DNA of 12,883 bases from Anaerolineaceae bacterium (lineage in GTDB: Bacteria; Chloroflexota; Anaerolineae; Anaerolineales; Anaerolineaceae), in assembly GCA_003446605.1 (NCBI GenBank), contig DMDF01000188.1:1-12883 (forward strand), given 5' to 3'. The notes under the pieces are model-generated. The model was not told the DNA's origin and did not search any database. It was given only the letters and a program-made list of their open reading frames with translations. How positions within the stretch are numbered: position 1 is the first letter of the stretch; each line of letters begins with the position of its first letter. Shown in pieces: positions 7,854 to 12,883 of the stretch. The position numbers and the translations under genes are program-made.

Positions 7854-8756
7854 ATGACACTTCCAAATTTTCTAATAATTGGTGCAGCAAAATCCGGCAC
7901 AACCGCTTTACATATGTTCTTAAAACAGCACCCGGATGTCTTTATGTCCACACCCAAGGAATTGCGCTTTTTTAGCTACACTGGCGCCTATCCTGAGGAT
8001 CTGGATGAGATTTATATCCATCGCGGAGTGACAACTTTGAAAGAATATAAATCCCATTTTGATAGTGTTAAGGACGAAAAAGCTATCGGTGAGGTAAGCC
8101 CTATGTACTTATATGTCCCTGGCACTGCTGAGAGGATAAAATCAGTTATCCCTGACGTAAAACTGATGGCTATCCTCAGAAATCCAATTGATCGTGCCTA
8201 TTCCGCCTATACACATGCCTTGAGAGATTGGATTGAGCCGTCAAACTCATTCATAGAAGCACTAGCTAAAGAAAAGGAACGCATTGAAGCGGGATGGGGA
8301 ATGTTGTGGCATTACACTAATGCTGGTTTTTATTATAAACAACTCAGCCGATATTACAGGGTATTTGAACCTAATAAAATTAAAGTTATGCTATATGACG
8401 ATCTGATTTCAGACCCAGATAAACTTCTGATGGAGATTTTTGATTTTCTCGATGTAGACTTAGACTTTACACCAGACACAAATACCAGACCAAATGTTTC
8501 TGGGTTTCCAAAAAAGCCAAAACTGCACAACTTCCTAAGGCGACTGTTCATGGATGACAATCTTATCAAAAGAACAAGTAGGAAGCTATTTCCAAAAGCA
8601 TTTCGGCGCAAGGTGATGATTAAACTTGTTGGTGCAAACCTGGAGAAGCGAGCCATGCCTCAAGAAATTCGTTCCCAGCTTCAGGAATTATTTCGTGAAG
8701 ATATCCATAACCTGGAAGAACTTCTCCAACGAGATTTGTCACATTGGTTAAAATAA
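7854..8756 (+). CDS. PAPS-dependent sulfotransferase
   Basis: The protein has 300 residues, the normal size for the carbohydrate-type sulfotransferase family. The 5'-phosphosulfate loop is right at the N-terminus, IIGAAKSGTT (K13, S14, T16, T17). KELRFFS near 36-42 resembles the conserved region of heparan-sulfate-type sulfotransferases. The 3'-phosphate loop RNPIDRAYSAY spans 109-119 (R109, S117). A DDLISDPDKLLMEIFDFL segment near 182-199 is the usual late helix. All key PAPS-binding residues are present, so it should be active. It has no signal peptide or membrane helix and probably sulfates a sugar (or another hydroxyl) in the cytoplasm before export by the upstream flippase. No Shine-Dalgarno sequence is visible just before the ATG. 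No PAPS-synthesis gene lies in the window. Sulfation of the glycan made here is inferred from context. Confidence 0.93.
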   Translation: MTLPNFLIIGAAKSGTTALHMFLKQHPDVFMSTPKELRFFSYTGAYPEDLDEIYIHRGVTTLKEYKSHFDSVKDEKAIGEVSPMYLYVPGTAERIKSVIPDVKLMAILRNPIDRAYSAYTHALRDWIEPSNSFIEALAKEKERIEAGWGMLWHYTNAGFYYKQLSRYYRVFEPNKIKVMLYDDLISDPDKLLMEIFDFLDVDLDFTPDTNTRPNVSGFPKKPKLHNFLRRLFMDDNLIKRTSRKLFPKAFRRKVMIKLVGANLEKRAMPQEIRSQLQELFREDIHNLEELLQRDLSHWLK

Positions 8757-8811
8757 TTATACATAAGTCATCATTCTCGGAAAGGTTTTTTTACTTTATA
8801 GAAAGGAAATC

Positions 8812-9327
8812 ATGAAAAAAAATATTGCATTTCTAACACTAATTATAATTTTCTTGACAATTGGCTGCAGTTCTCAACAACCAACCCGGGATATTCAGGG
8901 GGTTGAGGATCAAGACTATCCTATAGATGAAGAAACAGGTTACCCAGTCTGTGTGCCAAGAATAGAAGGTGAAACAGGTTATCCTATTTCTGATGCCACA
9001 CCAAATTATCCCCAAGGTCCCGAATTCAATATTGAAAAACCACTGCATGATGGGGACCAAGTTGTGACTGGCACAGGACCAGCTGGTGTGCCAATCCGAT
9101 TGGTTAATGTTTCAGAAGTTGGACTTCAACTTGGAGAAACTGTAATTACTGATAACGGAACCTTCACATTTGAATTGGATGAACCCCTGAAATATGGTCA
9201 TACGATCGGTATCCAATTAGGTGATATTGAGGGGACGGACTTAAACCAAAATGATTTTCTTTACAGTGAAACATATTATGAAAGGCCATTGGTAGGAATT
9301 TTGTTTGATATAGCTTCTGTTGAATAA
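8812..9327 (+). CDS. Small lipoprotein with an Ig-like domain
   Basis: This 171-residue protein is not a family I can name. It has a lipoprotein signal peptide: a KK start, a hydrophobic core and a TIGC lipobox with Cys19. A linker at 20-72 is rich in Tyr-Pro and acidic residues and contains ETGYP twice, 13 residues apart, matched in DNA by GAAACAGGTTA at 8932-8942 and 8971-8981. Residues about 74-137 look like one bacterial Ig-like module (DGDQVVTGTGPAGVPIRLV, later DNGTFTFEL). The last ~35 residues end in an acidic/aromatic tail. AAAGGAA just upstream gives a good ribosome site. It should sit outside the cell, anchored by lipid. It ends the right-pointing block and may be read with the sulfotransferase 55 bases upstream. 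A role in surface-polymer binding is only a guess. Confidence 0.8.
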   Translation: MKKNIAFLTLIIIFLTIGCSSQQPTRDIQGVEDQDYPIDEETGYPVCVPRIEGETGYPISDATPNYPQGPEFNIEKPLHDGDQVVTGTGPAGVPIRLVNVSEVGLQLGETVITDNGTFTFELDEPLKYGHTIGIQLGDIEGTDLNQNDFLYSETYYERPLVGILFDIASVE

Positions 9328-9420
9328 ATGTAATTCCCAATGTAACTTTCCTCAATTTTTAAAAGAATAATTCTCAATATAGAAGCTCATATATTTTATG
9401 ACTAAGAATTGGAAAATATA
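9328..9420. other. Convergent intergenic region
   Basis: These 93 very AT-rich bases separate the lipoprotein from the LuxR-Kelch gene. They hold a 9-base inverted repeat, ATATATTTT (9389-9397) and AAAATATAT (9413-9421, running one base into the Kelch stop codon), with a 15-base loop. An all-AT stem is a poor terminator, so I make no firm call. No other structure or gene is seen. Confidence 0.4.
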
Positions 9421-10689
9421 TTACGGCATAAGAGGAATATAAATACTGTAGTAAAAAGCCTGGTACATCCATGCTCGAGTTTCTTCATCATTTTCAGATG
9501 TATCAAATATCATTAACTGCGATCCTAATGGAACCATGGCAATAGGCCTTTGATTAAAATCTTGAATAGTCTCAAAGGGTATCCATTCCTCTCCATTCAT
9601 CAACAAACTATCCATCCCTACCCGCTTACCTTCGAGTATGCCTCCAACTACATAAATAGTATTATATATGCTTGCGACACCAAAATCATAGCGTGCCTCT
9701 GGCATGTCCAAAAATTCACCCCAAGGATCTTCACCATTGAGGTCTCGAGAGGGGTAATATGCCCAAGCATCAACCAACGCACCTGTTTCATTCCTGCCCC
9801 CCAAGAGTACGATTTTATCTACCAACACTACAGCACCAATATCATAACTGACAAATGGTATAGGCGTCCCTTCTTGCCAGGAGTCTGCTATAGGGTCATA
9901 AATATAAACGGTATCCAGAGCATTTTTTCCATTCAACCCTCCAAACATATAAAGCAGCCCTTCATAATCGACTAGAGTAAATGCGCTGATCGGCTTGGGT
10001 AACGGTGCCCCCATCTCCCAAACATCCTGCCGCGGGTCATAGATTTCCAAAATATCCGTTGGGCTGCCATCTGCTAACCTACCTCCTGGCACGTAAATTT
10101 TCTCTCCTATCAGTGCCCCCTCCACATCTGCTACCGGTGTAGGTTTATCACTCAGTTGTTCCCAACGATCCTCATCAGTGAGATAGCGAAACACACTCCC
10201 GCTGACACCCTCAGGACCCTCACCGGCAATGGCGTAAATGTTGCCATCATAAGCTACCGCAGCCATCTCTTTCCGTGCTTCCGGCATAGGCGCCAGCTCT
10301 TGCCAGCGGTCAGGAACATTGGCTAAAGCCACAGGCGTCGGCGTGGGTGATGGAAAAAACAAGTCACGCCCAAGAGTCACCAAAAATGCGAGCGCCAAAA
10401 TGACGATTGGAATAATTATCCAAATATATTTCTTAATAACTTCCTGCAATGAAGGCTGTGATTCCCCGTTTTCCACTCCTGGGACATCCACAATACCATG
10501 CTCAATACCATACAAGGTTGCTTCGGTCCGGGATGAGACATTGATCTTCTCAAAGATGTTGCTTAAGTGAACCTTTACCGTATTTGGACTGATCGTTAAT
10601 TTTTGTGCGATCTCGCGATTGGTCAATCCTGTCGCAACAAGCTGCAGAATTTCTCTTTCTCGATCGCTAAGTGAATTTCCTTCAGCCAT
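9421..10689 (-). CDS. Membrane-tethered LuxR-type regulator with Kelch propeller
   Basis: The protein has 422 residues from the ATG at 10689. Residues 6-65 form a LuxR/GerE helix-turn-helix (LSDREREILQLVATGLTNREIAQKL, then SPNTVKVHLSNIFEKI). A single membrane helix lies at about 88-107 (IWIIIPIVILALAFLVTL), followed by a PSPTPTP linker. Residues about 127-405 form six Kelch blades with the usual GG and W/Y positions, for example YVPGG, YMFGG, VLLGG and YVVGG. The DNA-binding part should be in the cytoplasm and the propeller outside, so this looks like a one-component sensor with ToxR-like topology but a LuxR head. No phosphorylatable receiver is present. The C-terminus ends SIYIPLMP. A TTG 48 bases upstream would add 16 residues, but a TATAAT lies inside that extension, so I prefer the ATG. 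The ligand and target genes are unknown. Confidence 0.88.
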   Translation of the reverse strand: MAEGNSLSDREREILQLVATGLTNREIAQKLTISPNTVKVHLSNIFEKINVSSRTEATLYGIEHGIVDVPGVENGESQPSLQEVIKKYIWIIIPIVILALAFLVTLGRDLFFPSPTPTPVALANVPDRWQELAPMPEARKEMAAVAYDGNIYAIAGEGPEGVSGSVFRYLTDEDRWEQLSDKPTPVADVEGALIGEKIYVPGGRLADGSPTDILEIYDPRQDVWEMGAPLPKPISAFTLVDYEGLLYMFGGLNGKNALDTVYIYDPIADSWQEGTPIPFVSYDIGAVVLVDKIVLLGGRNETGALVDAWAYYPSRDLNGEDPWGEFLDMPEARYDFGVASIYNTIYVVGGILEGKRVGMDSLLMNGEEWIPFETIQDFNQRPIAMVPLGSQLMIFDTSENDEETRAWMYQAFYYSIYIPLMP

Positions 10690-10710
10690 TAATCTTTCTT
10701 TTCTTGTCGA

Positions 10711-10716
10711 ATTTGA
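10711..10716 (-). promoter_or_regulatory. -10 box for the LuxR-Kelch gene
   Basis: On the minus strand, TATAAT covers 10716-10711, 21 bases before the ATG at 10689. This implies a short leader. No clear -35 box stands 16-18 bases upstream, so an activator or another sigma factor may be needed, or the match may be chance. Confidence 0.35.
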
Positions 10717-10798
10717 ATGAATTATACTGGCAATCAATCAGATTCAGGATGGTTGACCAAAACGCTTATTAATCACAAGAAAGCCGATATAAAACCCA

Positions 10799-10830
10799 GG
10801 TCAGTCACAGATATGATTCCGTGACTGACC
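10799..10830 (-). terminator. Rho-independent terminator after the M23 peptidase gene
   Basis: A perfect 10-base inverted repeat, GGTCAGTCAC (10799-10808) with GTGACTGACC (10821-10830), has a 12-base loop. Read on the minus strand it starts 40 bases after the peptidase stop codon and is followed by TGGGTTTTAT, a short T run. It separates the peptidase transcript from the LuxR-Kelch gene. The loop is long and the T run short, so an operator or RNA-structure role is an alternative. Confidence 0.7.
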
Positions 10831-10870
10831 CTGATACCTTATCAAAAATAAAATTATATCGTCAAGACCA

Positions 10871-12883
10871 TTAATCGTTATTGAAAAAGATTGGGAAGAT
10901 AAATTCGTAAGGGAATACATAACCTTCCGAATAAATGCCCATCTTCTGTGTATATTCATTTCCAGATTTGTCGTAAGCCGTGACTGCCACAATTATTATT
11001 TCTGCAGGTTCAATAGAAAAATCATACGAAGTCGTCCGATCTGACAGGTTATCTTCCAACACCTGGTAATCCCCATCACCCACTTTCACAGCTAAAGCAT
11101 AATGATCCAATCCTGATAAATCATCACCACCTGACCAACTCACCGTCACCGAATCAGACAAAATTGGAGACCGAACCTGGTTTACTATCACCCAGGGATT
11201 CGTATTGTCAACAATCGCATTTAACATGACACCCCCGCCTTTATTACCAGCATCATCAGTTGCCAATGCAAACAAAACGTAATCACTTGCACTCAGCTTG
11301 CCATCCGTAGATATTGGTGCCGACCAGCCATTGCCCCCATAGGTGTCCTTTCCTAAAAATACACGTTCACCGGTAAACAAACCCCGACCTAAGAACCAGA
11401 ATTCAACAGAGGAGATCGCGCTGCCCGTACTGCCTTTTGTAACATCAGCGCTAACTGATCCAGTCTTAGGTAAAAGACGGTTTGTGAATGTAACATCAGG
11501 ATCAACACTGCAGTCCACATTTTTAAACACTTCCCGCTTCCCTAAAATACCAGAGGGGTTTCCTTCATAATCCCAAACTCGCAAAGCAAGTTTAAAATAT
11601 CCGTCAGGAACATCCGTGCTGCACAGGTCAATATTCATTGTAAATGATGTTCCGCCTGCAGTCTCACCAATGGTGACCCAGCTGCCATCATAATTCGCCA
11701 GTACCTCCACTTTGGTGACTGCCACATCATCTCTGCCCCATCCTGTCACCGTCATGATTTGGTTTGTAAGATAGGTATTTGCTGCGGGCGTTGTCAAACC
11801 GCCTGTAGGTGGATTAGCAGGCGCATTTCCTGAAATATAATAGGTCCTTCCCTCACCGCCATAAGTAGCTGCCTCATACGCCAATCGTGGTCGTCCGCCC
11901 CTGGTAACAGGGTCCCAATTAATATCCACATCTTTGAAGGTGATATCCTCTGCAACACCCCAATAGGATTGCATGCTGTAAGAAAAAACACGCGTGTCTT
12001 CAGTCACCACCATAAAGTGAACATGGTGCCCCGAGCTGTAGCCTGTATCGTCAACGTTGGCGATATACTGCCCCTGTGTTACGGGTGTACCTACCTGCTT
12101 TAGATTGTCAGGCACGCTGCCCTGAGCAATATGGAGATAAATCTGATATGTCCAGGGTGTTGTGGATTTATCCTGGATGGTGATACTGTTTGTACAGGTT
12201 GAATCACCATTTGCGCAGGTATCCCGCCAATGAAACACGGACCCACCCTTTGCAGCAACCAGCGGGAACATTGTCCCATCCGCAAAATCAAAAGCATGGG
12301 TGCAGTAATAAATGGGGGAACAAGAGGTATGACCCACAGACCAGGTTAAACGCTTTTCCAAACCTGCAGCCCAGGGCAAATAATAGCCGCCGTAAACGGT
12401 GCCGGACTTGGGCAAAGCTTCTTGTTCGCCTAACAGGATATCACCTTTTAAAAGACTTTTTTCTGCATATTGAAATGTTTTAAAAGTTGCTTCAAAGCTG
12501 GGTTCATCTTCTAACAAAATCTGCCATTCACCCGTCTCATTCTGCTCAGCCAAAGCCAACTCTGGTTCTCTACCCAAAAATTCTCCCGTTTCCGGGTCAA
12601 CAGGCGCCAGCCATACAATCGCCATCTTTCCATCATCCTGCAGTTGAATGTAGTCAATCTTATAGGTTGACTCCTTCCATCGTCCGCTGCTGTTGGCTAA
12701 AGCCGTTTCGATCGCTTCTTCCAGGTCTTTTTCGCCTTGAATTTCAGGCGGGGGTGCTTCTTGATCACCGGATGGCGGCGTCTCTGTGTTTATTGCCTGG
12801 CTCAATGCAGGATCATTTTTTGGAATATCAATTAATAAAACGGCGCCCAGAACAACACAAAGGATAACCAGAAGGACAATACC
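10871..12883 (-). CDS. Membrane-anchored M23 (LytM-type) metallopeptidase with Ig/FN3-like domains (5' partial)
   Basis: The frame stays open to the right edge: 26 residues precede the first TTG (12805) and contain a hydrophobic segment (IVLLVILCVVLGAVLLI). The true start is therefore outside and the protein is exported. Numbering the 670 visible residues, an acidic Pro-rich region and a ~100-residue N-terminal domain lead to the M23 core at about 165-300. Zinc ligands are H196 and D199 (HAFDFAD); YLHI carries H251; the HxH motif is H287/H289 (GHHVHF). All are intact, so it should cut peptidoglycan peptides or another surface substrate. Three beta-sandwich modules follow: Ig-like (~360-455), Ig-like (~460-560) and FN3-like (~562-645). 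Cys pairs 188/194, 223/230 and 421/458 could form disulfides. The tail ends FIFPIFFNND. A terminator follows the gene. Confidence 0.92.
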   Translation of the reverse strand, partial: GIVLLVILCVVLGAVLLIDIPKNDPALSQAINTETPPSGDQEAPPPEIQGEKDLEEAIETALANSSGRWKESTYKIDYIQLQDDGKMAIVWLAPVDPETGEFLGREPELALAEQNETGEWQILLEDEPSFEATFKTFQYAEKSLLKGDILLGEQEALPKSGTVYGGYYLPWAAGLEKRLTWSVGHTSCSPIYYCTHAFDFADGTMFPLVAAKGGSVFHWRDTCANGDSTCTNSITIQDKSTTPWTYQIYLHIAQGSVPDNLKQVGTPVTQGQYIANVDDTGYSSGHHVHFMVVTEDTRVFSYSMQSYWGVAEDITFKDVDINWDPVTRGGRPRLAYEAATYGGEGRTYYISGNAPANPPTGGLTTPAANTYLTNQIMTVTGWGRDDVAVTKVEVLANYDGSWVTIGETAGGTSFTMNIDLCSTDVPDGYFKLALRVWDYEGNPSGILGKREVFKNVDCSVDPDVTFTNRLLPKTGSVSADVTKGSTGSAISSVEFWFLGRGLFTGERVFLGKDTYGGNGWSAPISTDGKLSASDYVLFALATDDAGNKGGGVMLNAIVDNTNPWVIVNQVRSPILSDSVTVSWSGGDDLSGLDHYALAVKVGDGDYQVLEDNLSDRTTSYDFSIEPAEIIIVAVTAYDKSGNEYTQKMGIYSEGYVFPYEFIFPIFFNND

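Noticed and set aside
1020..9420. Mobile element carrying the glycan locus
   Set aside because: No transposase, integrase, terminal repeats or tRNA attachment site is visible; only the composition shift supports acquisition.
9389..9421. AT-only inverted repeat as a bidirectional terminator
   Set aside because: The stem has no G-C pair and overlaps a stop codon; such repeats are expected by chance in DNA this AT-rich.
9550..9975. 141-codon plus-strand frame inside the Kelch gene
   Set aside because: Its translation is low-complexity and unlike any family I know, while the opposite strand encodes clear Kelch blades.
10690..10737. TTG start adding 16 residues to the LuxR-Kelch protein
   Set aside because: A TATAAT lies within the extension, and the HTH domain needs only the ATG at 10689.
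4430..10747. Shared TGATTGATT upstream of the secreted-protein and LuxR-Kelch -10 boxes
   Set aside because: Spacing to the -10 differs and the match is only nine AT-rich bases, so a common operator is not supported.

Overview
The window looks like part of a bacterial chromosome, most plausibly Chloroflexota (Anaerolineae-like). This is an inference from several traits together: a polytopic membrane protein with a YLSWGRYTLLTG-type motif, a LuxR helix-turn-helix fused through one membrane helix and a Pro/Thr linker to a Kelch propeller, a secreted M23 peptidase with trailing Ig-like domains, and a lipoprotein with a Tyr-Pro-rich linker. There is no rRNA or marker gene to settle it. I see no tRNA, rRNA, CRISPR array, transposase or integrase, and no gene-free stretch longer than 300 bases; the longest is 6096-6366.

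Layout. Eight genes point right (1-9327) and two point left (9421-12883), converging at 9328-9420. The right-pointing block is a cell-surface glycan locus. It holds the 3' part of a polytopic GT-C-like membrane protein (1-1257, open at the left edge), a tight group of three cytoplasmic glycosyltransferases (GT4 at 1390, GT2 at 2546, rhamnosyltransferase-like GT2 at 3414), and a secreted repeat protein with its own promoter candidate, strong ribosome site and terminator (4506-6158). These are followed by a Wzx/MOP-type flippase (6367), a PAPS-dependent sulfotransferase (7854) and a small Ig-like lipoprotein (8812). The likely joint product is a lipid-linked, possibly sulfated oligosaccharide that is flipped outward; the secreted repeat protein could be its carrier or simply a neighbour.

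The left-pointing block holds a secreted, membrane-anchored M23 metallopeptidase with three C-terminal beta-sandwich domains (10871-12883, whose start lies beyond the right edge) and its hairpin terminator (10799-10830). Next comes a membrane-tethered LuxR-type regulator carrying a six-bladed Kelch domain on the outer side (9421-10689).

Base composition changes visibly. The first two thirds of the first gene is GC-rich, its last ~200 bases and everything to about 9420 is AT-rich, and the two left-pointing genes are intermediate. This fits a glycan cassette of different history inserted next to, or recombining into, a GC-richer background.

The most interesting points are the membrane-tethered LuxR-Kelch regulator, the sulfotransferase inside a flippase/glycosyltransferase locus, the ~120-residue repeat architecture of the secreted protein, and similar aromatic/Pro C-terminal tails on the two left-pointing extracytoplasmic proteins. 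Nothing here is a clear, wholly new system.
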